Origin: Colletes latitarsis | Taxonomy: Eukaryota > Arthropoda > Insecta > Hymenoptera > Colletidae | Length of the DNA stretch: 64,000 nucleotides | Assembly (NCBI RefSeq): GCF_051014445.1 | Contig: NW_027488377.1 | Coordinates: forward strand, 3,410,001-3,474,000 | Direction of reading: 5' to 3' | In this document: positions 1 to 11,067 of the stretch, piece by piece | Layout: each line of letters starts with the position of its first letter | Position numbering within the stretch: position 1 is the stretch's first letter | Translations under genes and position numbers: made by a program | The notes under the pieces: model-generated | The model's input: the letters and a program-made list of their open reading frames with translations, nothing else | Told to the model about the DNA's origin: nothing | Database searches by the model: none

Positions 1-64
1 GAGTCTGATGAGGTCAAATCCCAGACCTATCCCAGACCTAACTTGCGTTATCCTCTAAAATATT

Positions 65-73
65 GATCGAAAC
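65..73 (+). promoter_or_regulatory. B-box-like motif GATCGAAAC (candidate only)
   Basis: It matches the pol III internal promoter B-box core GWTCRANNC exactly, and overlaps the left arm of Dyad I. It is present in monomers with the GATCG joint and lost in those with GATCC, GATGG or TTTATCAAG. No convincing A box at the usual spacing was found; TAGCCATCAAG in C and D types is only a near match, about 97 bp upstream. A chance match in a repeated unit is quite possible. Confidence 0.25.
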
Positions 74-80
74 CAGGTTT
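70..80. other. Dyad I: AAACCAGGTTT
   Basis: A perfect 11-bp inverted repeat, AAACC-A-GGTTT, first full copy shown. It recurs in most monomers; AAACCTGGTTT and AAACCGGGTTT keep the dyad because only the centre base changes. Monomers with the AAGACCAGGTTT joint keep only the inner ACC-A-GGT. It is the most constant element of the unit. Function unknown. Confidence 0.85.
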
Positions 81-95
81 AATCGACTGTTTCAG

Positions 96-107
96 TGTGG
101 TACCACA
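96..107. other. Dyad II: TGTGGTACCACA palindrome
   Basis: A perfect 12-bp palindrome around a GGTACC core, 15 bp after Dyad I; the two centres are about 26.5 bp apart. In monomers reading CACACTAC it extends to a perfect 16-bp palindrome, AGTGTGGTACCACACT (for example 2207-2222). It is broken in type C (TTGTACTTCA) and in A variants with GTCCCAC. Confidence 0.85.
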
Positions 108-245
108 TTACTACGTGATCCAAACCAGAAAAAACCCAGGATCAGTTCAACAAGTACGTGAAAAACGCGAAAGTATGAGCCTGATTAGGGCGAATCTCAG
201 ACCTATCCCAGACCTAACTTGCGTTATCCTCTAAAATATTGATCG

Positions 246-421
246 AAACCAGGTTTAATTGACTGTTTCAGCGTGGTACCACATTACTACGTGATACAAT
301 CCAGAAACAGCCCAGGATCTAGCCATGAAGTATGAGAAATATGCGAAAGTATGAGCCTGATGAGGGCAAATCCTAGACCTAACCCAAACCTAACATGCGT
401 TATCCTCAAAAGTATTGATCG
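246..421 (+). repeat. Subfamily D monomer (example)
   Basis: Type D is marked by TTCAGCGTGGTACCAC, GATACAATCCAGAAACAGCCC, and AGGATCTAGCCATGAAGTATG followed by AGAAATATGCG. It shares its right half with F and C, and the GGTACC dyad with A. It is frequent at 0-1 kb, 2.9-3.5 kb, 6.2-6.4 kb, 9.2-9.7 kb and 48-54 kb. Confidence 0.88.
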
Positions 422-2760
422 AAACCTGGTTTAATTGACTGTTTCAGTGTGGTACCACATTACTATGTGATACAATCCAGAAACAGCCCAGGATCTAGCC
501 TTGAAGTATGAGAAATATGCGAAAGTATGAGCCTGATGTGGGCAAATCCTATACCTAACCCAGACCTAACATGCGCTATCCTCTAAAATATTTATCAAGA
601 CCAGGTTTAATTGATTGCTTCAGTGTGGTCCCACATTACTACGTGATCCAAACCAGAAACAGCCCAGGATCTAGCCATGAAGTATGAGAAATATGCGAAA
701 GTATGGGCCTGATGTGGGCAAGTCCTAGAACTAACCCAGACCTAACATGCGTTATTCTCTAAAATATTTATCAAGACCAGGTTTAATTGATTGTTTCAGT
801 GTGGTCCCACATTACTACGCGATCCAAACCAGAAAAAGCCCAGGATCTAGCCATCAAGTATGAGTAATATGCGAAAGAATGAGCCTGACGAGAGTAAATC
901 CCAGACCTAACCTAGACCTAACATAAATTATTCTGTAAAATATTGATCGAAACCAGGTTTAATTGACTGTTTCAGTGTGGTCCCGCATTACTACGTGATC
1001 CAAACCAGTAAAAACACAGGATCCGTTCAACAAGTATGTGAAGAATGCAAAAGTATGTGTCTGATGAGTGAAAATCCCAGACCTAACCCAGACCTAACAT
1101 ACGTTGTCCTCTAAAATATTTATCAAGACCAGGTTTAATTGAATGTTTCAGTGTGGTACCACATTACTACGTGATCCAAACCAGTAAAAACACAGGATCC
1201 GTTCAACAAGTATGTGAAGAATGCAAAAGTATGTGTCTGATGAGAGAAATTCCCCGGCCTAACCCAGACCTAACATGCGTTATCCTCAAAAATATTGATC
1301 GAAACCAGTTTTAATCGACTGTTTCAGTGTGGCATCACACTACTACGTGACCCAAACCTGAAAAAACCAAGGATCTGTTCAACAAGTATGTGAAAAACGC
1401 GAAAGTCTGAGCCTGATGAGGGCAAATCCCAGACCTATCGCAGACCTAACTTGCGTTAACCTCTAAAATATTGATCGAAACCAGGTTTAATTGACTCTTT
1501 CAGTGTGGTACCACATTACTACGTGATCCAATCCAGAAAAAGCCCAGGATCTAGCCATGAGGTATGAGAAATATGCGAAAGAATGAGCCTGATGAGAGCA
1601 AATCCCAGACCTAACCTAGACCTAACATGAATTATTCTCAAAAATATTTATCAAGACCAGGTTTAATTGATTGTTTCAGTGTGGTCCCACATTACTACGT
1701 GATCCAAACCAGAAAAAACCCAGGATCCGTTCAACAAGTATGTGAAGAATGCGAAAGTATGAGCCTGATGAGTGAAAATCCAAGGCCTAACCTAGACCTA
1801 ACATGCGTTATCCTCTAAAATATTGATCGAAACCTGGTTTAATCGACTGTTTCAGTGTGATACCACATTACTATGTGATCCAAACCAGAAAATAACCCAG
1901 GATCTGTTCAAGGAGTATGTGAAGTGTGCGAAAGTATGAGTCTGATGAGGTCAAATCCCAGACCTATCCCAGACCTAACTTGCGTTATCCTCTAAAATAT
2001 TCATCGAAACCAGGTTTAATCGATTGTTTCAGTGTGGTACCACATTACTACGTGATCCAAACCAGAAAAAACCCAGGATCCGTTCAACAAGTATGTGAAG
2101 AATGCGAAAGTATGAGTCTGATGAGTGAAAATCCCAGACCTAACCTAGACCTAACATGCGTTATCCTCTAAAATATTGATCCAAACCAGGTTTAATGGAC
2201 TGCTTCAGTGTGGTACCACACTACTACGTGATCCAAACCAGAAAAAACCCAGGATCTGTTCAACAAGTATGTGAAGAATGCGAAAGTATGAGTCTGATGA
2301 GTGAAAATCCCAGGGCTAACCTAGACCTAACATGCGTTATCCTCTAAAATATTGATCGAAACCAGGTATAATCGACTGTTTCAGTGTGGTACCACATTAC
2401 TACGTGATCCAAAACAGAAAAAACCCAGGATCAGTTCAACAAGTATGTGAAGAATGCGAAAGTATGAGTCTGATGAGTGAAAATCCCAGTGCTAACCTAG
2501 ACCTAACATGCGTTATCCACTAAAATATTGATCGAAGCCAGGTTTAATCGACTGTGTCAGTGTGGTACCACACTACTTCGTGATCCAAACCAGACAAAAC
2601 CCAGGATCTGTTCAACAAGAATGTGAAAAACGCGAAACTGTGAGCCTGATGAGGGCAAATCTTAGACATAACCGAGACCTAAGATGCGTTACCCTCTAAA
2701 ATATTTATCCAGACCAGGTTTGATTGAAAGTTTCAGTGTGGTACCACTTTACTACGTGAT

Positions 2761-3601
2761 CCAATCCAGAAATAGCCCAGGATCTAGCCATGAAGTATGA
2801 GAAATATGCGAAAGTAAGAACCTGATGAGGGCAAATCCTAGACCTATCCCAGACCTAACTTGCGTTATCCTCTAAAATATTGATCGAAACCAGGTTTAAT
2901 TGCCTGTTTCAGCGTGGTACCACATTACTACGTGATACAATCCAGAAACAGCCCAGGATCTGTTCAACATGTATGAGAAATATGCGAAAGAAAGAGCCTG
3001 ATGAGAGCAGATCCCAGACCTAACCTAGACCTAACATGAATTATTCTCTAAAATATTGATCGAAACCAGGTTTAATTGACTGTTTCAGTGTGGTCCCACA
3101 TTACTACGTGATCCAAACCAGAAAAAACCCAGGATCCGTTCAACAAGTATGTGAAGAATGCGAAAGTATGAGTCTGATGAGTGAAAATCCCAGGCCTAAC
3201 CTAGACCTAACACGCGTTATCCTCTAAGATATTGATCGAAACCTGGTTTAATCGACTGTTTCAGTGTGGTACCACATTACTATGTGATCCAATCCAGAAA
3301 TAGCCCAGGATCTAGCCATGAAGTATGAGAAATATGCGAAAGTAAGAACCTGATGAGGGCAAATCCTAGACCTATCCCAGACCTAACTTGCGTTATCCTC
3401 TAAAATATTGATCGAAACCAGGTTTAATTGCCTGTTTCAGCGTGGTACCACATTACTACGTGATAAAATCCAGAAACAGCCCAGGATCTGTTCAACATGT
3501 ATGAGAAATATGCGAAAGAAAGAGCCTGATGAGAGCAGATCCCAGACCTAACCTAGACCTAACATGAATTATTCTCTAAAATATTGATCGAAACCAGGTT
3601 T
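2761..3601 (+). repeat. 3-mer duplication, 528-bp offset
   Basis: The segment 2761-3073 recurs at 3289-3601 with shared private variants (GTAAGAACCTGATG, TTGCCTGTTTCAGCG, GAGCAGATCCC) and essentially one visible base difference (GATACAATCC against GATAAAATCC). The middle monomers between the copies are A-type. Confidence 0.88.
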
Positions 3602-3760
3602 AATCGACTGTTTCAGTGTGGTACCACATTACTACGTGATCCAAACCAGAAAGAACCCAGGATCCGTTCAACAAGTATGTGAAAAACGCGAAAGTATGAG
3701 CCTGATGAGTGCAAATCCCAGACATATCCCAGACCTAACTTGCGTTGTCCTCTAAGATAT

Positions 3761-4640
3761 TGATGGAAACCAGGTTTAATTGACTGTTTCAGTGTTGTAC
3801 TTCATTACTACGTGATGCAATCCAGAAAAAGCCCAGGATCTAGCCATCAAGTATGAGAAATATGCGAAAGAATGAGCCTGATGAGAGCAAATCCCAGACC
3901 TAACCTAGACCTAACATGAATTATTCTCTAAAATATTGATCGAAACCAGGTTTAATTGACTGTTTCAGTGTGGTCCCACATTACTACGTGATCCAAACCA
4001 GAAAAAACCCAGGATCCGTTCAACAAGTATGTGAAGAATGCGAAAGTATGAGTCTGATGAGTGAAAATCCCAGGCCTAACCTAGACCTAACATGAGTTAT
4101 ACTCTAAAATATTGATCGAAACCTGGTTTAATCGACTGTTTCAGTGTGGTACCGCATTACTACGTGATCCAAACAAGAAAAAACCCAGGATCAGTTCAAC
4201 AAGTATGTGAAGAATGCGAAAGTATGAGTCTGATGAGTGAAAATCCCAGGCCTAACCTAGACCTAACATGCGTTATCCTCTAAAATATTGATCCAAACCA
4301 GGTTTAATGGACTGTTTCAGTGCGGTACCACGCTACTACGTGATACAAACCAGAAAAAACCCAGGATCTGTTCAACAAGTATGTGAAAAACGCAAAAGTA
4401 TGAGCCTGATGAGGGCAAATCCCAGACCTACCCCAGACCTAACTTGCGTTGTCCTCTAAGATATTGATGGAAACCAGGTTTAATTGACTGTTTCAGTCTT
4501 GTACTTCATTACTACGTGATGCAATCCAGAAAAAGCCCAGGATCTAGCAATCAAGTATAAGAAATATGCGAAACAATGAGCCTGATGAGAGCAAATCCCA
4601 GACCTAACCTAGACCTAACATGAATTATTCTCTAAAATAT
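3761..4640 (+). repeat. 4-mer duplication, 704-bp offset
   Basis: The C monomer starting TGATGGAAACC at 3761 and the CATGAATTATTCTC monomer after it recur at 4465, four units on. The second C copy has a few private changes (TCAGTCTTGTAC, AGCAATCAAG). Confidence 0.75.
3767..3942 (+). repeat. Subfamily C monomer (example)
   Basis: Type C carries GTGTTGTACTTCATTAC in place of the GTGTGGTACCACATTAC dyad region, GATGCAATCCAGAAAAAGCCC, then AGGATCTAGCCATCAAG and TATGAGAAATATGCGAAAG, and usually ends CTGATGAGAGC. It therefore lacks the KpnI-type GGTACC palindrome, and its usual GATGGAAACC joint also breaks the B-box-like motif. It is spread through the array and is often followed by a monomer whose joint is CATGAATTATTCTC. 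Confidence 0.9.
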
Positions 4641-5879
4641 TGATCGAAACCAGGTTTAATTGACTGTTCCAGTGTGGTCCCACATTACTACGTGATCCAA
4701 ACCAGAAAAAACCCAGGATCCGTTCAACAAGTATGTGAAGAATGCGAAAGTATGAGCCTGATGAGTGAAAATCCCAGGCCTAACCTAGACCTAACATGCG
4801 TTATCCTCAAAAATATTGATCGAAACCTGGTTTAATCGACTGTTTCAGTGTGGTGCCACATTACTATGTGATCCAAACCAGAAAATAACCCAGGATCTAG
4901 CCATCAAGTATGAGAAATATGCGAAAGAATGAGCCTGATGAGAGCAAATCCCAGACCTAACCTAGACCTAACATGAATTATTCTCTAAAATATTGATCGA
5001 GACCAGGTTTAATCGACTGTTTCAGTGTGGTACCACATTACTACGTGATCCACACCAGTACAAACCCAGGTTCAGTTCAACAAGTATGTGAAGAATGCGA
5101 AAGTATGAGTCTGATGAGAGCAAATCCCAGACCTAACCTAGACCTAAGATGAATTATTCTCTAAAATATTGATCGGAACCAGGTTTAATCGACTGTTTCA
5201 GTGTGGTACCACATTACTACGTGATCCAAACCAGAAAAAACCCAGGATCAGTTCAACAAGTATGTGAAGAATGCGAAAGTATGAGTCGGATGAGTGAAAA
5301 TCCCAGGGCTATCCTAGACCTAACATGCGTTATCCTCTAAAATATTGACCGAAACCAGGTTTAATCGACTGTTTCAGTGTGGTATCACACTACTACGTGA
5401 CCCAAACCAGAAAAAACCCATGATCTGTTCAACAAGTATGTGAAAAACGCGAAAGTATGAGCCTGATGAGGGCAAATCCCAGACCTATCCCAGACCTAAC
5501 TTGCGTTATCCTCTAAAATATTGATCGAAACCAGGTTTAATTGACCGTTTCAGTGTGGTACCACATTACTACGTGATCCAAACCAGAAAAAACCCAGGAT
5601 CCGTTCAACAAGTATGTGAAGGATGCGAAAGTATGAGTCTGATCAGTGAAAATCTCAGGCCTTACCTAGACCTAACTTGCGTTGTCCTCTAATATATTGA
5701 TGGAAACCGGGTTTCATTGACTGTTTCAGTGTGGAACTACATTACTACGTGATGCAATCCAGAAAAAGCCCAGGATCTAGCCATCAAGTATGAGAAATAT
5801 GCGAAAGAATGAGCCTGATGAGAGCAAATCCCAGACCTAACCTAGACCTAACATGCGTTATCCTCTAAAATATAGAGCG

Positions 5880-6231
5880 AAACCAGGTTTAATGGACTGT
5901 TTCAGTGTGGTACCACACTACTTCGTGATCCAAACCAGAAAAAACCCAGGATATGTTCAACAAGTATGTGAAAAACGCGATACTGTGAGCCTGATGAGGG
6001 CAAATCTTAGACCTAACCCAGACCTAAGATGCGTTATCCTCTAAAATATTTATCCAGACCAGGTTTCATTGAATGTTTCAGTGTGGTACCACTTTACTAC
6101 GTGATCCACTCCAGAACTAGCCCAGGATCTAGCCATGAAGTATGAGAAATATGCGAGAGTAAGAGCCTGATGAGGGCAAATCCTAGACCTATCCCACACC
6201 TAACTAGCGTTATCCCCTAAAATATTGATCG
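5880..6231 (+). repeat. E-F monomer pair (example of a fixed dimer)
   Basis: E (5880-6055) has ACACTACTTCGTGATCC, GCGATACTGTGAGCCTG and ends ACCTAAGATGCGTTATCC. F (6056-6231) begins after TTTATCCAGACC, has TTTCATTGAATGTTTC, CCACTTTACTACG and AGCCATGAAG. The E-end marker AAGATGCG lies at 2681, 6026, 9020, 14830, 19055, 25207, 27145, 28025, 43689 and 45099, and in all ten cases the next monomer opens with TTTATCCAGACC. The pair is copied as a unit, so it is a genuine linked dimer within larger HORs. Confidence 0.88.
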
Positions 6232-6859
6232 AAACCAGGTTTAATTGACTGTTTCAGCGTGGTACCACATTACTACGTGATACAATCCAGAAACAGCCCA
6301 GGATATAGCCATGAAGTATGAGAAATATGCGAAAGTATGAGCCCGATGAGGGCATATCCTAGACCTAACCCAGACCTAACATGCGTTATCCTCTAAAATA
6401 TTGATCGAAACCAGGTTTAATTGACTGTTTCAGTGTGGTCCCACATTACTACGTGATCCAAACCAGAGAAAACCCAGAATCCGTTCAACAAGTATGTGAA
6501 GAATGCGAAAGCATGAGTCTGATAAATGAAAATCCCAGGCCTAACCTAGACCTAACTTGAGTTATACTCTAAAATATTGATCGAAACCTGGTTTAATCGA
6601 CTGTTTCAGTGTGCTACCACATTACTGTGTGATCCAAACCAGAAAATAACCCAGGATCTGTTCAACGAGCATGTGAAGTGTGCGAAAGTATGAGTCTGAT
6701 GAGGTCAAATCCCAGACCTATCCCAGACCTAACTTGCGTAGTCCTCTAAAATATTGATCGAAACCAGGTTTAATCGTCAGCTTCAGTGTGGTACCACATT
6801 ACTACGTGATCCAAACCAGAAAAAACCCAGGATCAGTTCAACAAGTATGTGAAGAATGC

Positions 6860-7211
6860 GAAAGTATGAGTCTGATGAGTGAAAATCCCAGGGCTAACCT
6901 AGACCTAACACGCGTTATCCTCTAAAATATTGATCCAAACCAGGTTTAATGGACTGTTTCAGTGCGGTACCACACTACTACGTGATACACACCAGAAAAA
7001 ACCCAGGATCTGTTCAACAAGTATGTGAAAAACGCGAAAGTATGAGTCTGATGAGTGAAAATCCCAGGGCTAACCTAGACCTAACACGCGTTATCCTCTA
7101 AAATATTGATCCAAACCAGGTTTAATGGACTGTTTCAGTGCGGTACCACACTACTACGTGATACACACCAGAAAAAACCCAGGATCTGTTCAACAAGTAT
7201 GTGAAAAACGC
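6860..7211 (+). repeat. Two adjacent monomers that read as identical
   Basis: 6860-7035 and 7036-7211 match throughout by eye, including private variants AACACGCG, GTGCGGTACC and GATACACACCAG. Neighbouring monomers elsewhere usually differ at many sites, so this is a very recent single-unit tandem duplication. Confidence 0.85.
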
Positions 7212-9360
7212 GAAAGTATGAGCCTGATGAGGGCAAATCCCAGACCTACCCCAGACCTAACTTGCGTTGTCCTCTAAGATATTGATGGAAACCAGGTTTA
7301 ATTGACTGTTTCAGTGTTGTACTTCATTACTACGTGATGCAATCCAGAAAAAGCCCAGGATCTAGCCATCAAGTATTAGAAATATGCGAAAGAATGAGCC
7401 TGATGAAAGCAAATCCCGGACCTAACCTAGACCTAACATGAATTATTCTCTAAAATATTGATCGAAACCAGGTTTAATTGACTGTTTCAGTGTGGTCCCA
7501 CATTACTACGTGATCCAAACCAGAAAAAACCCAGGATCCGTTCAGCAAGTATGTGAAGAATGCGAAAGTATGAGTCTGATGAGTGAAAATCCCAGGCCTA
7601 ACCTAGACCTAACATGAGTTATACTCTAAAATATTGATCGAAACCTGGTTTAATCGACTGTTTCAGTGTGGTACCGCATTACTATGTGATCCAAACCAAA
7701 AAATAACCCAGGATCTGTTCAACGAGTATGTGAAGAATGCGAAAGTATGAGTCTGATCAGTGAAAATCCCAGGCCTAACCTAGACCTAACTTGCGTTGTC
7801 CTCTAAGATATTGATGAAAACCAGGTTTAATTGACTGTTTCAGTGTTGTACTTCATTACTACGTGATGCAATCCAGAAAAAGCCCAGGATCTAGCAATCA
7901 AGTATTAGAAATATGCGAAAGAATGAGCCTGATGAGAGCAAATCCCAGACCTAACCTAGACCTAACATGAATTATTCTCTAAAATATTGATCGAGACCAG
8001 GTTTAATCGACTGTTTCAGTGTGGTACCACATTACTACGTGATCCAAACCAGTAAAAACCCAGGATCAGTTCAACAAGTATGTGAAGAATGCGAAAGTAT
8101 GAGTCTGATGAGAGCAAATCCCAGACCTAACCTAGACCTAAGATGAATTATTCTCTAAAATATTGATCGGAACCAGGTTTAATCGACTGTTTCAGTGTGG
8201 TACCACATTACTACGTGATCCAAACCAGAAAAAACCCAGGATCAGTTCAACAAGTATGTGAAGAATGCGAAAGTATGAGTCTGATGAGTGAAAATCCCAG
8301 GGCTATCCTAGACCTAACATGCGCTATCCTCTAAAATATTGACCGAAACCAGGTTTAATCGACTGTTTCAGTGTGGTATCACACTACTACGTGACCCAAA
8401 CCAGAAAAAACCCATGATCTGTTCAACAAGTATGTGAAAAACGCAAAAGTATGAGCCTGATGAGGGCAAATCCCAGACCTATCCCAGACCTAACTTGCGT
8501 TATCCTCTAAAATATTGATCGAAACCAGGTTTAATTGACCGTTTCAGTGTGGTACCACATTACTACGTGATCCAAACCAGAAAAAACCCAGGATCCGTTC
8601 AACAAGTATGTGAAGTATGCGAAAGTATGAGTCTGATCAGTGAAAATCTCAGGCCTTACCTAGACCTAACTTGCGTTGTCCTCTAATATATTGATGGAAA
8701 CCAGGTTTCATTGACTGTTTCAGTGTGGAACTACATTACTACGTGATGCAATCCAGAAAAAGCCCAGGATCTAGCCATCAAGTATGAGAAATATGCGAAA
8801 GAATGAGCCTGATGAGAGCAAATCCCAGACCAAACCTAGACCTAACATGCGTTATCCTCTAAAATATAGAGCGAAACCAGGTTTAATGGACTGTTTCAGT
8901 GTGGTACCACACTACTTCGTGATCCAAACCAGAAAAAACCCAGGATATGTTCAACAAGTATGTGAAAAACGCGATACTGTGAGCCTGATGAGGGTAAATC
9001 TTAGACCTAACCCAGACCTAAGATGCGTTATCCTCTAAAATATTTATCCAGACCAGGTTTCATTGAATGTTTCAGTGTGGTACCACTTTACTACGTGATC
9101 CACTCCAGAACTAGCCCAGGATCTAGCCATGAAGTATGAGAAATATGCGAGAGTAAGAGCCTGATGAGGGCAAATCCTAGACCTATCCCAGACCTAACTT
9201 GCGTTATCCCCTAAAATATTGATCGAAACCAGGTTTAATTGACTGTTTCAGTGTTGTACCACATTACTACGTGATACAATCCAGAAACAGCCCAGGATAT
9301 AGCCATGAAGTATGAGAAATATGCGAAAGTATGAGCCCGATGAGGGCATATCCTAGACCT

Positions 9361-10010
9361 AACCCAGACCTAACATGCGTTATCCTCTAAAATATTTATC
9401 AAGACCAGGTTTAATTGATTGTTTCAGTGTGGTCCCACATTACTACGTGATCCAAACCAGAAAAAACCCAGGATCTGTTCAACAAGTATGTGAAAAACGC
9501 AAAAGTATGAGCCTGATGAGGGCAAATCCCAGACCTATCCCAGACCTAACTTGCGTTATCCTCTAAAATATTGATCGAAACCAGGTTTAATTGACCGTTT
9601 CAGTGTGGTACCACATTACTACGTGATACAATCCAGAAACAGCCCAGGATATAGCCATGAAGTATGAGAAATATGCGAAAGTATGAGCCCGATGAGGGCA
9701 TATCCTAGACCTAACCCAGACCTAACATGCGTTATCCTCTAAAATATTTATCAAGACCAGGTTTAATTGATTGTTTCAGTGTGGTCCCACATTACTACGT
9801 GATCCAAACCAGAAAAAACCCAGGATCTGTTGAACAAGTATGTGAAAAACGCAAAAGTATGAGCCTGATGTGGGCAAATCCCAGACCTATCCCAGACCTA
9901 ACTTGCGTTATCCTCTAAAATATTTATCAAGACCAGGTTTAATTGATTGTTTCAGTGTGGTCCCACATTACTACGTGATCCAAACCAGAAAAAACCCAGG
10001 ATCTGTTCAA
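9361..10010 (+). repeat. Dimer duplication, 352-bp offset
   Basis: The D-then-A pair with GAGCCCGATGAGGGCATATCC and TTTATCAAGACCAGG at 9330-9566 recurs at about 9682-9918. These A units have the TTTATCAAG joint, so each contains a spurious 63-codon open frame. Confidence 0.8.
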
Positions 10011-11067
10011 CATGTATTAGAAATATGCGAAAGTATGAGCCTGATGAGAGCAAATCCCAGACCTAACCTAGACCTAACATGAATTATTCTCTAAAATATT
10101 GATCGAAACCAGGTTTAATTGACCGTTTCAGTGTGGTTCCACATTACTACGTGATCCAAACCAGAGAAAACCCAGAATCCGTTCAACAAGTATGTGAAGA
10201 ATGCGAAAGCATGAGTCTGATAAATGAAAATCCCAGGCCTAACCTAGACCTAACATGAGTTATACTCTAAAATATTGATCGAAACCTGGTTTAATCGACA
10301 GTTTCAGTGTGGTGCCACATTACTATGTGATCCAAACCAGAAAATAACCCAGGATCTGTTCAACGAGCATGTGAAGTGTGCGAAAGTATGAGTCTGGTGA
10401 GGTCAAATCCCAGACCTATCCCAGACCTAACTTGCGTTGTCCTCTAAAATATTGATCGAAACCAGGTTTAATCGACAGCTTCTGTGTGGTACCACATTAC
10501 TACGTGATCCAAACCAGAAAAAACCCAGGATCAGTTCAACAAGTATGTGAAGAATGCGAAAGTATGAGTATGATGAGTGAAAATCCCAGGGCTAACCTAG
10601 ACCTAACACGCGTTATCCTCTAAAATATTGATCCAAACCAGGTTTAATCGACTGTTTCAGTGTGGTACCACATTACTACGTGATCCAAACCAGAAAAAAC
10701 CCAGGATCTGTTCAACGAGTATGTGAAGTGTGCGAAAGTATGAGCCTGGTGAGGGCAAATCCTAGACCTAACCCAGACCTAACATGCGTTATCCTCTAAA
10801 ATATTTATCAAGACCAGGTTTAATTGATTGTTTCAGTGTGGTCCCACATTACTACGTGATCCAAACCAGAAAAAACCCAGGATCTGTTCAACATGTATTA
10901 GAAATATGCGAAAGTATGAGCCTGATGAGAGCAAATCCCAGACCTAACCTAGACCTAACATGAATTATTCTCTAAAATATTGATCGAAACCAGGTTTAAT
11001 TGACTGTTTCAGTGTGATCCCACATTACTACGTGATCCAAACCAGAAAAAACCCAGAATCCGTTCAA

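Larger units (their letters stand above)
70..245 (+). repeat. Representative satellite monomer (A-like), phase set at AAACC
   Basis: One 176-bp unit written from the AAACCAGGTTT dyad to the base before the next one. In order it holds the AAACCAGGTTT dyad (70-80), a 15-bp linker, the TGTGGTACCACA dyad (96-107), the TACGTGATCCAAACCAG block, an A6 run, a GATC...GTTCAACAAG block, a GCGAAAGTATGAG block, a CCTGAT..GGG block, the CAGACCTA direct-repeat block, a TGCGTTATCCTCTAAAATATT block and a GATCG joint into the next unit. The choice of phase is mine; a circular repeat has no natural start. Confidence 0.95.
4890..9394 (+). repeat. 17-mer HOR: ~1.5 kb block copied at 2994-bp offset
   Basis: About 4890-6400 recurs at about 7884-9394. 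Matching landmarks are TCGAGACCAGG (4997 and 7991), GACCGAAACC (5347 and 8341) and TATAGAGCGA (5871 and 8865), all 2994 bp apart (17 x 176 plus 2). The block includes an E-F pair. Further partial copies of the same markers occur at 11862, 14151 and 18552 (GACCGAAACC) and at 14675 and 18900 (TATAGAGCGA). Confidence 0.85.
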
